From Drechmeria coniospora (Eukaryota > Ascomycota > Sordariomycetes > Hypocreales > Ophiocordycipitaceae), in contig NC_054389.1 in the NCBI RefSeq assembly GCF_001625195.1, positions 10,908,520 through 10,972,519 on the forward strand: a stretch of 64,000 nt of DNA, given 5' to 3'. The notes below the pieces were generated by a model, which worked only from the letters and a program-made list of their open reading frames with translations, was not told the origin of the DNA and searched no databases. The stretch's first letter is position 1. Every line of letters starts with the position of its first letter. The position numbers and the translations under genes were made by a program. Shown in pieces: positions 54,901-64,000 of the stretch.

Positions 54901-56269
54901 TACTACCACAGTCGGACCCGAGTCTGTCTCCACCCAAAACCCACCCCGTTTATCTGAGAGGATTGTCTGGCCATGATGAGGCTACCATGCTGGGATTATA
55001 CTGGGAGATAAATACTCCTTCAGGCCGGCTGATAGAGCAGTGGCGGGGAATTCTCTCGCAACAATTTGCGGTATCGGCCCACTGCCACGTTCCTACCCAC
55101 CCACGACCACGTTTACGTTTACGAGTGTGGAGTGGTAGATTATGGTCAGCGTTGAATGCCACTCCGTTCTCGCCCTCGTAATCGGGGCCCTGCCGTGGCG
55201 CGGTGCGACGGCGCAACGGTGCTAAGGCGCTACGGTGCAACGGTGCAAGGCGCCACGGTGCACTGGTGCTACGGTGCCATGGTACGGGCAGGTATTCCAG
55301 GTAGATTTGCAGGGCACGTGCAGGTGCGCATGCCCTGTAAATCGGTGCAGGCGTACGCTGTAATCTTTCTGGCAGTGCACGTCATGCTTGAGTACAGCGC
55401 ACGTCGGGTCATGCTCGCAAGGAGATGACGCCACGGACAGGAGAGGAGCTCGCAACGAGCCCTGCATCGGTCAGTCAAGGGCCATCGTGTCGGAGGACTT
55501 GGGGCTGGTGCCGCCGCAGATTCATCTGAAGGTGTAGCCGCAGAAGCAACAGCAAATTCAACTTGAATCCGTGCAAGGAGGAAGCGGAAGACGGGAAATC
55601 GGTACGATGGGATGTGAACAACTGCGCTTTGGCCATTCGCCCTTCCAAACGGCAACATCTCCCGCTCCTCATGAGGGGGGGGGCCGTTCTCAGGCCACAC
55701 CAGTCTTGACCACTTCGGGCTTGAAGTTGCATCTTCATGGCTTCGCATTGCGAGCTGGACCGATGGGTAAGCGCTCGTGGGGGCCTCCACCCACCGATAG
55801 CAAACTCGTCCTCATCTCCGCATCCTTCTCGCTGCAACGTGGACTTGCCCGTCGTCTTCCGCCTCCCGCTTTCCGCCCGCCCCAGCGTCTGCGCATGCTC
55901 GCGCCGTGTTTCGGCGCGCCGGCCTCGCTTGGAGCAACGGCGACTCCGCTTCTGATCGCCATCGGGCGGAACATGCGTACGAGGTCGATCACGACAGTGC
56001 CTCCGGGTCCGGAGTAGGGGTGACGGGTCAGGATGTGTCATCACGAATCGTCTCAGGCCTTGGCCAGATCTGGCAAGGCTTAGTGAGTGCCCCATGGCGA
56101 GTGGGAAAGCCAAAGGTACCCAAGTACTTGAGGCTACGGCACGTGGCGTCGTTGAACAAGGTACCCGGTATTGATATCCACCAGAATTACGGAGCACCGG
56201 CGTCGTCTAATAAAATACCGAAACGCTTAACGGCCTCGCAGCGCCACCAGCTGGCTCCTCAACAAGTAC
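54901..56269. other. Gene-free region of unique sequence
   Basis: GC-moderate sequence with overlapping frames on both strands (55475-56197 -, 55571-56017 +), none recognised. The degenerate ACGGTGC array listed separately lies inside. Confidence 0.4.
55196..55285. repeat. Degenerate ACGGTGC short-period array
   Basis: About ten imperfect copies of a GCTACGGTGCAACGGTGC-like motif, with a period of roughly 8-9 bases, end at GCTACGGTGCC. Confidence 0.8.
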
Positions 56270-57120
56270 CTGTTCAAAGGCGATTGCACTTGAGTACTTT
56301 CGCACATTTACAGTACAGTACTTGTGCTTCCCTGCGTAGGGGTGCAAGCACAGGTAGCAGTAACCTCTTCGAATGATCATCTACAGAGTGCTCCGAACTG
56401 TACTCGTATTCAGCAAGGACTGCTCCGGTGTACTTAAGAACAGTAGGCGTGCTGCAAGTACAACCAACTATATTACTTACAAGTACAGTACGGAGTCGCG
56501 CCTGTACAATTGTGCCATGCCACCTACAAGTACCTACTAGTGTCCCGCACATGGAAGTACTGTACACTACTACCCGCAAGTACTTGAGCACAGTACTTAC
56601 TTACTGTCGGTAAGTAGGTACGGAGCACAGCACAGTACATGCCAATGATACCATACATGTACATGCCGTGGTCGACCAGGACCTGTCCATACATGGTTGT
56701 AAGTACTTGCATACATGAGTATGTATAGGTAGTGTACGGAGTATACCAAGTATGTACGTACCTGCATACTCGGTACCCCAGCCTCAGATTTAACAATCGA
56801 CGTGGGTCCGCCATCCTCCATTCGGCCTCGGCTCCGCGAAGCTACCACCGAGACTGGCAGAGGGATCAGGATGACCCCGAATAATAATTAATAGTGCATG
56901 TACCTATATGAGATGGTTAAGTACTTGCAGTATGTACTTACTTACACGCAAGTACGAAGCACGCCATAGTACGGTTGAACAGTGCAAGCAATGGTTGCCA
57001 CGCCTGCTTGCCAACGCACTTCCGACTTCCGCAAGGTATACTCAAGTACATGCACAGTACAGTACATAGTCGTACACCTACATGTGCGTATTTGCATACT
57101 GTACTCCGTACTTGTACCGA
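56270..57120. repeat. GTAC-rich intergenic island 12
   Basis: Dense GTAC words with a short unique break near 56790-56880. Examples are AAGTACAGTACGGAGTCGCG near 56480 and ACTGTACTCCGTACTTGTAC near 57098. Confidence 0.8.
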
Positions 57121-57284
57121 AATAGGAATCCCGGGGAACCAAGGAATAGTGGGTGTTCTATCGGAAGATGGCATGCGTCCATGACGTTATCTGAACTCGT
57201 ATTCGTGTACGGGTACGAGTGGTAATCTGAAGGCAATTTTTGTGCTCGTACCTGTGCACTGTACAAGTGCGTACGGTTAGCTGG

Positions 57285-57375
57285 CGGTAGCGGTGGTGAT
57301 GGTGTGGTGGTAGTAGTGATGGTGGTGGTGGTAGTAGTGATGGTGGTGGCGGTAGTGGTGGTGGTGGCAGGAGTG
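57285..57375. repeat. GGT/GAT/AGT trinucleotide-rich stretch
   Basis: Imperfect TGGTGATGGTGGTAGTAG-type repeats on the plus strand, equivalent to ACC/ATC-rich on the minus strand. Confidence 0.85.
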
Positions 57376-57770
57376 CATGTACTTGGTCGTCGTCAAGGTA
57401 ATGCAAATATTATCAGTTGGTAGTATCAAGTGCACAAGTAATAGCGCAGAGCCGTCCGACTCGTATCTACCAAAGTTCGGGCTTGTCTAGCTACAGTACA
57501 GTACCTGTACGAGCTCAAATGGACAGGTGACAAATATTGTGGATGCTCCGGCGGGAACTATACGCAAACGCGTTATGCAATCTCCTCCAAGGACGATATG
57601 CTTGTGCGACTTCTCCCTCACATGCTTGCGCCTGTACGTAATAACGCATCTGCTCGTGTAAGTACTTGTCCTCGTGCCCGCTTGGTACTTGCCTGTACTT
57701 GCTTGAGTACACGACGTCACGGAGGGCGGAGGCGGTACCGGTCAAGGCACGGGCGATAAGGGGGCAAAAG

Positions 57771-57975
57771 CTATAAAGAAGACGAAGCCAACCACGGCGT
57801 ACCCATACATGTACCTGCCATATTGCTCACTTGCAAGTGCACCATCAATCGAACAAGTACACGCTCTCTACCGCGTACACGCTCTGCCTTGACTTCTTCC
57901 TCTGCTTCCTTCCTTCATTCCCTCCTTCATTTCCATCCATCCATCCATCCCTCTCGCCACTCGCCGTCTCCCTTC
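57771..57975 (+). promoter_or_regulatory. Promoter/5' leader of the Udp-domain gene: TATA-like box and pyrimidine tract
   Basis: CTATAAAG at 57771-57778 lies about 280 bases before the ATG at 58055. A long C/T-rich leader follows at 57891-57975, including (CATC)n near 57940-57952, as is common in strongly expressed fungal genes. The start site itself was not determined. Confidence 0.5.
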
Positions 57976-58054
57976 CAACCTCGGACACAGCATCAAGCGG
58001 GACAGAGCAGGACCAGCCAAGATCCGCTCGACGCTCGTCCAAGGCCCCAAGAAA

Positions 58055-58738
58055 ATGCTCCCCACATCCTTCCTATCCGCCGTCTTGGCGCTCGTCGCCG
58101 TCGCCTCGGCCGTGCCTCAGGTGGAGATACGAGGACTTCGGACGCAGAAGCGCTACGCCTACGTCTGCATCAGGAACAACTCGCCACAGCGTCTGAGGAA
58201 CGTCACCCTCTTCCACAAGTACAGCGACGTCTACAAGCACAAGCAAGACTGGCCCATCGCCGAGAAGAGAGGGTGCAGTTCGCCTCAGATGAAGGTCGAG
58301 TACGACACCGGCTTGTTCACCCTCGGCCGCGACTGGTGGATGCTCGCCTTCACCGCCGACGACTCTCGCACAATCTACCTCACGACGCCGAAGAACGCAC
58401 GCGGCCTATTCGACTGGCTTGATAGGATCTTTCCCACCTTTGCCATCATCACGTCGGGCACCGTCGTCTCCCTCGCCACCATGGCGCACCCGGTCCTTTC
58501 CTTCGTCTCGGGTTCCGCCACCTCCATCGCCATGAGGATCATTACCGACCAGATATTCAACGCCGAGACGACCGCCGGCTACAAGCAACACATTCTCAGG
58601 GAGTCGGACGCCATGAAGCTGATGGAGATTGTCATCAATGCCGATTACACCGTCACCTTCAAGTCGAAGTCCGGCATCTCTAGAACAATCACCACCTCGG
58701 CACCCAGCGTTCCCGATGAAGCGCCGCCGGAAAACTGA
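58055..58738 (+). CDS. Secreted protein with Up-regulated-in-Daf-2 (Udp)-like domain
   Basis: A single-exon 227-residue frame. The N-terminus MLPTSFLSAVLALVAVASAVP is a signal peptide, probably cut near residue 20. The block NNSPQRLRNVTLFHKYSDVY followed by the VEYDTGLFTLGRDWWMLAF segment resembles a domain named after C. elegans genes up-regulated in daf-2 mutants, which also occurs in secreted fungal proteins; its biochemical role is not known to me. The C-terminal YKQHILRESDAMKLMEIVIN and YTVTFKSKSG fit the same family. Residues about 125-160 form an unusually long small/hydrophobic stretch (FAIITSGTVVSLATMAHPVL onward). Two cysteines (VCIRN, RGCSS) could pair, and sequons NNS and NVT are present. 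Pyrimidine-rich leader DNA precedes the start. Confidence 0.75.
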   Translation: MLPTSFLSAVLALVAVASAVPQVEIRGLRTQKRYAYVCIRNNSPQRLRNVTLFHKYSDVYKHKQDWPIAEKRGCSSPQMKVEYDTGLFTLGRDWWMLAFTADDSRTIYLTTPKNARGLFDWLDRIFPTFAIITSGTVVSLATMAHPVLSFVSGSATSIAMRIITDQIFNAETTAGYKQHILRESDAMKLMEIVINADYTVTFKSKSGISRTITTSAPSVPDEAPPEN

Positions 58739-59089
58739 TGAAGCCCTTGATCCATACAACGTGTGGCTTCCTGTTCTCGCTCCCAAAAGCCTGGTCTTGC
58801 TTGCCTTTGCAATGATGGCGTTGCTGCTGGGACGGCACAGTAACGTCTTTGCCCCGAGCTCCTGCTGGTGGTCGCAGCTCGAACCCGGACACTTCCTTCC
58901 TGTGAATCTCTTCGTTTCCTTCTTCTTTTTTTTCCCTTTTTTTCAGACCTCGATATGGGCATCTGTTGGAATGTCATCTACTTCTTTGCATGTGCGCTGT
59001 ACTTTTTTTTATTGCGGAATACGCGAACGGATATCTATTCTTGGAGTTTTAGCGTTTGTACCTGAACGCAGGTACCGAGAACTAAGTAG
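58739..59089. other. 3' flank of the Udp-domain gene
   Basis: T-rich sequence (TTTTTTTTCC near 58925, TTTTTTTTATT near 59003) that probably holds the 3' UTR. No gene is supported. Confidence 0.4.
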
Positions 59090-59680
59090 GTCTCAGCAGT
59101 GTTACTCAGCACCTGGGTAACTTGTAACATGGCATGTACTGTACGGATAGCATGAAACAACCATAGCAATACATCATATGCAGTACATACATGCAAGTAC
59201 GGTACGTACTCTTTTGTGTGTGTGAACGGTTTCGCTCATTGCACTCGTGCGTATGAACTCGAATGGCGGATGAGGCATGCTACCTGTGCCAACCAAGTAC
59301 TTACTCGACGCATGCACATACAAGTGCTGTGCTGCGTATTTCGGAAATTCGCAGTTCGATGCCGCTATCGTTTCATGGGACATCAGTGCACTCACTGCTA
59401 CTTATACTGTACAGTACTCCGTACTGTGTGATTACTTGCTGCTGATACAAATCTGCGGCGCAACAATGCGCAAATGCACAGTAAGTAAGTACTTACTGCA
59501 CTTGCAAGTGCAAGTACCTGTACTTGCTACTCGGAGAGCGAACCCAGCGAAGAAAAAGCGAGTGGCGGGGATTACGGTTGCAGTGCGTCAACGCCGCATT
59601 ACTGCACTAGTACCTGTGCGTGTCCAAGTACAGCACTCCCTACTCCGTACAGTACATGTACTGTACTTGCTTAAAACCGT
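59090..59680. repeat. GTAC-rich intergenic island 13
   Basis: GTAC words occur throughout, for example ACTGTACAGTACTCCGTACT near 59406 and CTACTCCGTACAGTACATGT near 59640. Confidence 0.75.
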
Positions 59681-60024
59681 ACCAACCAGGCACGAGCGAC
59701 AGGTCCCCACGTGACCGTGCGTACCCATCAAGGACCGGTTATTACTGTAATACTCTCCGACAACTCGAATTACTCGCTGCCCAGACTCCGTGCCGTAATA
59801 CACCAACCCACCCACGTTACCTACCCACTTCCTTCCCAGGCATTACTGTACGAGTAGCGCAACTTCAGCATCGCAGTGCCACCACACAACCATCGCACCG
59901 GCCAGCAGGTTTTTTTGGAGAATCATCGCCAACACTCCTGCCGTTCCGGCCCCGGCTTGGGCATCCATCAAATCGTTAGCTGCCACCTCGACTCCCGTTT
60001 CCTGCCCCCGACACTCGCGTGGAC

Positions 60025-60858
60025 ATGGCCGACACAAACGCCCCGAAGCCGAGCAGCAGCGTCAAGCTGGTGCTCCTCGGCGAGGCTGCCGTCGGCAAGG
60101 TAACTCGGCGCCCCTGCTTCGCCCCATGTCGGGTCCCGGATGCCGATGCTGACGGTCTCGACAGTCGTCGTTGGTCCTACGCTTCGTCAACAACGATTTT
60201 CAGGAGAACAAGGAGCCCACTATCGGCGGTACGTCATCTCCCGCCACCCGTCTCTGCTCAGCCCGCCGCGCTCGCTAACGCCCTGCGGCCAGCGGCTTTC
60301 CTGACCCAGAAATGCAACCTGCCTTCGCGGACAATCAAGTTTGAGATTTGGGACACCGCCGGCCAGGAGCGCTTCGCGTCCCTAGCTCCCATGTACTACC
60401 GGAATGCGCAGGCCGCCCTCGTCGTCTACGATCTCACCAAGCCCACGTCGCTCATCAAAGCCAAGCACTGGGTCGCCGAGCTACAACGACAGGCGTCCCC
60501 CGGCATCGTCATCGCTCTCGTCGGCAACAAGCTGGATCTGGCGGCCGAGTCCGCCGCGGCCGAGGGAGACGACGCCGACGACGCCGAAGCCTCCGGCGAC
60601 GCCCGCAAGGTCTCGACCGAGGAGGCTCAAGCGTACGCCGAGGAGGAGAGCCTGCTATTCTTCGAGACGAGCGCCAAGACGGGTCACAACGTGACCGAAG
60701 TCTTCACCGCCATTGCGAATGCCATCCCCGAGACGTCCCTGAAATCCGCGAGGGGTGCCGGTGCGGCGGGAGCCGCCACCAGGACCGCTGAGGAACAGAG
60801 AGTCAACCTGGGCGGCGGTGCGAGGGACGCCGGTGCCAAGGACGGGTGCGCCTGTTGA
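60025..60858 (+). CDS. vps21: Rab5-family small GTPase (Vps21/Ypt5 type)
   Basis: Three exons (60025-60099, 60165-60228, 60293-60858), GT-AG and phase-compatible, give 234 residues. Rab5 proteins organise early endosome tethering and fusion. Motifs are G1 GEAAVGKSS (about 19-27, split by intron 1), the switch I block NKEPTIGAAFLTQK (split by intron 2), G3 [20 protein letters not shown] with D67, G4 GNKLD with N125, and G5 ETSAK. The AAFLTQ effector segment is characteristic of Rab5. An acidic Ala/Asp-rich insert follows G4 ([20 protein letters not shown]), as in other filamentous fungi. The C-terminus GCAC is a CxC geranylgeranylation signal. Frames in other phases over exon 3 were discarded. 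Confidence 0.95.
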   Translation: MADTNAPKPSSSVKLVLLGEAAVGKVTRRPCFAPCRVPDADADGLDSRRWSYASSTTIFRRTRSPLSAVRHLPPPVSAQPAALANALRPAAFLTQKCNLPSRTIKFEIWDTAGQERFASLAPMYYRNAQAALVVYDLTKPTSLIKAKHWVAELQRQASPGIVIALVGNKLDLAAESAAAEGDDADDAEASGDARKVSTEEAQAYAEEESLLFFETSAKTGHNVTEVFTAIANAIPETSLKSARGAGAAGAATRTAEEQRVNLGGGARDAGAKDGCAC

Positions 60859-61618
60859 GCCGAGGGCGCCCCGCGTCTACCTTGTGCGTCTCTCCTTTTT
60901 GCCCATCTCACCCCTCACGCAAGCTGAGGTCTGCCATCAGCTAGCTCGTCCCGCCATCGTCGGGCGTCGGTCGCCTTTCTTTCGGTTTGCCTTGTGCTAT
61001 GCGTCGACGGCCTCTTTCGATGACGAGGAGGAAATCCTCTTGATCTTGACCTGCCGACTCTCCATCGCCGCCGGTATGAGGTTGAGCTTGAGGTTTTGTT
61101 ACTTAGTTCTACTTGGAGCCTGAGCCTATTGCTTGTTTGGTATCGAAATAAAGAACCCGTTTCATCGCAGCTCGTCCATCGTGACCAAATGTGCCGTGCA
61201 CGAGCACAACGTAGCCGTGCTCCTTGCTTCCTCCTCGGTAATAGCTCGTCGTAATAGCTTGTTGAGTCAGAGCGGCGTGACCAAGGGGATTTGTCGTCAC
61301 GTGACTGGTCTAAGGAGTTTATGCCACCGCCGTAGCTCGATCCACTTTTCCTCCATCGCGTCAAACTCCTCACCTCGAAAGCTTCAACAGAAACTCTTCA
61401 TCCATCCATCCATCCAACAAACGACGTTGAACCGCTGCCGGGTCGGGAACTCCCATGATATAAAGTCTCAACGGGTCATCGAGGTCGCGGCCGTGTTGTG
61501 GCCATACTCCTCCTTTGCGGCCTCGGCCCCCCCCCCTCCTGCTCGTGCTCGTCGATTTCGCCATCCACCCATGACGACGACGACGGAATAGCAAACTCGA
61601 AATTCGGTTGCCGACAGC
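60859..61618. other. Intergenic spacer between Rab5 and the RING gene
   Basis: Head-to-tail spacer with the Rab5 3' UTR and the promoter of the next gene; (CATC)n lies near 61401-61412. No tandem repeat island or supported frame is seen. Confidence 0.4.
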
Positions 61619-64000
61619 ATGGCTTCCTCCATATCCGAGGCTCAGGCAGAGCTGATCAAGTGAGTTGCGGCGAGTTCCGTCTTGCCGTCAGTCGGCCACG
61701 AAGCACTGACAGCGCCGCAGCTCGCTCTCACCCGACGACATTCCCCTGAAGTTGCGTTGCGCCATCTGCAGCAAACTCGCCGTGAACGCCTTTCGACTGC
61801 CATGCTGCGAGCAGGCCATCTGCGAGACATGTATGTCGCTTTCATCTCCGAGCTGAAGCCCTCGGGGAAAGCTAACAGCCTGTCAGGTCAATCCAGCATC
61901 CCTCAGTCGTGCCCGGTCTGTGAGCACTCCCCTCTCGCCGCCGACGACTGCAATCCAAACAAGTCTCTCCGCACGACCATTCGTGTCTTCCTTCGTACCG
62001 CCGAGAAGAAGAGAGAGGCGAGTCGGCCGAAGGAGGAGCAGGAGGCGGCGCCCGTGGCCCCGGCCGAACCATCGAAACCGGCACTCGCCGGTACCGAACC
62101 TGCTCCTGACGGTCCGGCATCCAGACAGGATACCAGCGCCGGACCGGTCTCGCAAGCGGAGGCCCCTCCGCTCGAACGAGACGGTGCGACGCAGGCCGGT
62201 GATTCGGCCCCCGTCGCGGCGGAGGATACTAACCGGCGATCCTCCCAGCAACTTGGTGACCCGCACGTGTCCGGTCCGGCAGGCGAGCAGGTCCATGAGC
62301 CTTCTGGCCCACAAGCTCCCCAGCATGACGGGCACGTTGGCTCGCAAAATGGCAGCGGTGAGACATCGGCGGATCAGCAGGCTGTCGACGCGCCTCAGGA
62401 TTTCGAGCAGGCCGAAGGCAGCGAGGAAGTCGGCGGCAGCGGCTACGACGCGAACCCCATGAACGGTGGCTTTCCGAACATGATGCTCTCCGGCGGTGGT
62501 GACTTCAACCAGATGCAGATGATGATGGCGATGCAGAATGGCATGGGCAACGGCTCATTCGGCAACTTCCCCATGATGGGTACGGCACGACGCATCCTTC
62601 GCCCATCCTCCGCACCACGGCTAACGTGACGCAGGCGCAATGGGGATGGACCCAATGGCGATGCAGAACATGTACATGAACGGTGGCTTTCAAGGCATGG
62701 GCATGAACGGCATGGGGGGCTTCGGAGGAGGTTTCGGACAAGGCTCCAATAATAACTGGAACGGGTCGCAGTCGTGGGGTTTCGACCAGAATAATTACAA
62801 TCAAAGTGGTCCCGGCATGGGAACCGGTGATTTTGGCAACTTTAACTCGGGGTTTCAAGCTGGATACAATCAGAACATTTATGGTCAGTTCCATGATCGT
62901 CGAAACAACTTTGGCCGCGGCCGAGGTCGGGCTCGTGGCTTCTACGGCGGGTACGGCGGCCGAGGAGGATACTATCAGCATGGCGCCATGGCCAACAACC
63001 AGGATCAAGGCCATTTCTCGCAGCAGGCACCGGCCGGCCAGGCTCAACAAGGACACGTCGAAGCAACCGTTGGGGACGTCAAGCAGGTGGAGGGCGCCAT
63101 CCCAGCATCGTCTGGAGACGGGGAGGCGCTGGCCAAGGGACAGGACTCTGGAGAGGGTGGAGACGTGGATGGCGCGCAGGTCAAGCCAAGCGAACAAAGC
63201 TCGCGTGAGACCCAGGCTGCCGCTCCCGCCGGCGCCGTGCCCCGTGGCAACGAGGCCGGGCTGATCCGCTCCGTCTTGTCGGCACCCGACGTGCCCATCA
63301 ACGCGCCGACAGGACCCAAGGCCATGAGGCAGGGGCTGCCAAACACCAGCCTTCACAACCTTCGAGCTCGCGGCTACCAAGTGGGCGGCGCGCCACCACC
63401 CCCGAGCGCTCCGGCAGCCGGGGCGGCGCAGAAGGACGCGGCAGGTAAAGGTTCGGCCGCCCGGAGTAGATCCCGCTCCCGATCCCGATGCCATGATGGT
63501 GGGGCTGAAAAGACCGCTGCTTCTCTCCGTGACCACAGTCGAGAACGTCCCCCCGGTCACGATGTGCAAGTCGGCGAAGTCCATGATGGCCGAGACCAGG
63601 ACGGCGATCTTCCGCGCGCCGAGCCGCGCGGCGATAACAGGAGCCCTAGACGCGGTCGCAGCCGAAGCCGAAGCCGTAGCCGTGGCCGCCGAAACTCGCA
63701 GCGGCAAGGAAGACAGCGTTCCCCGTCGGTGAACGGCGACGAGGACAACGACGGCCACCGGCGCAAGCGGCGCAGGAGCAGCCGGAAGGAGCATGAGGAT
63801 GGCGATCGCGAGCGGCCGAACAACGACAACGACAAGCGCGGGTCCAGGTCGCGCTCGGCCTCGGCTGACGAATCGAAGAGGTCCAACTACCGCGACCGCA
63901 AAGATGAAGAGCGCGACGGTCGCAGAGACCGAGATCGAGATCGAGATCGAGAAAAGGATCGAGATAAGGATCGCGACAAGGACAAGGAGCGAGATAGGCA
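61619..64000 (+). CDS. RING-finger (RBBP6/Mpe1-type) protein with Gly/Met-rich and RS/RD-rich regions, 3' end outside window
   Basis: Four exons are inferred: 61619-61659, 61721-61830, 61887-62579 and 62635 to the window edge, all GT-AG and phase-consistent, giving at least 736 residues. The N-terminus reads MASSISEAQAELINSLSPDD. The RING/U-box begins near residue 26: CAICSKLAVNAFRLPCC, then CETCQSSIPQSCPVC across the second splice, closest in style to the RING of Mpe1/RBBP6. The N-terminal DWNN ubiquitin-like domain and zinc knuckle of Mpe1 are absent. A Pro/Ala/Gln-rich region follows, then Met/Gly/Asn-rich repeats, an RGG-like patch (GRGRGRARGFYGG, YGGRGGYY), Arg-Ser dipeptides (SRSRSRS), and a terminal Arg-Asp/Lys-Asp region still open at the edge. 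Nuclear RNA-linked ubiquitin ligase activity is an inference. The 429-residue minus-strand frame is a shadow. Confidence 0.8.

Noticed and set aside
62505..63794. 429-residue minus-strand frame at the right end
   Set aside because: The plus strand carries a phase-consistent fourth exon with RGG and RS motifs continuing the RING gene; the minus frame is its shadow.

Overview
The window is about 64 kb of nuclear DNA from a filamentous ascomycete. The best guess is Sordariomycetes, order Hypocreales, possibly near the nematode- or insect-associated families; that placement rests on gene content and general look only. Supporting signs are short GT-AG introns, GC-rich exons, typical fungal proteins (Vid21 with HSA and SANT domains, BimB-type separase, Zn2Cys6 regulator, fungal xylulokinase, DUF5321-type mitochondrial protein), and intergenic DNA crowded with GTAC words such as GTACTCCGTAC.

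Layout. 2-430 is the end of a glycosyltransferase-like gene (+). 781-1848 is the splicing factor spp2 (-). 4158-9117 is the NuA4 subunit vid21 (+, 3 exons). 9854-12496 is a Na+/H+ exchanger nhx1 (-, 5 exons, with a minisatellite inside one intron). 14311-15088 is the Arf-like GTPase arl3 (+). 15423-16371 is the exosome subunit rrp45 (-). 19659-20867 is a low-GC, six-exon secreted protein (+). 22781-23676 is cwc15 (+). 23982-25849 is xylulokinase (-). 27124-28769 is a mitochondrial-type CDF metal transporter (-). 30628-31821 is a SIRT4-like sirtuin (+). 31882-32544 is a DUF5321-like mitochondrial membrane protein (-). 33029-39430 is separase (+). 46943-50204 is a Zn2Cys6 regulator (+) behind a 7.5 kb gene-free stretch. 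50459-52590 is kri1 (-). 58055-58738 is a secreted Udp-domain-like protein (+). 60025-60858 is a Rab5-type GTPase (+). 61619 to the right edge is a RING/RS-domain protein (+), cut off by the window.

Most genes are housekeeping: splicing (spp2, cwc15, perhaps the RING/RS protein), RNA turnover and ribosome assembly (rrp45, kri1), endomembrane traffic and pH (arl3, Rab5, nhx1), chromatin and cell cycle (vid21, separase), and mitochondria or metabolism (sirtuin, CDF carrier, DUF5321, xylulokinase). They do not form a biosynthetic cluster. The two secreted-protein genes stand apart: both sit next to repeat-rich, gene-poor DNA.

The most unusual features are the GTAC-rich intergenic islands, which recur between genes and stop at gene borders; the 26-bp minisatellite that fills a stop-free, frame-preserving intron of nhx1; and the low-GC secreted gene with a 15-nt microexon. 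No transposase, reverse transcriptase, CRISPR array, rRNA or convincing tRNA was seen.
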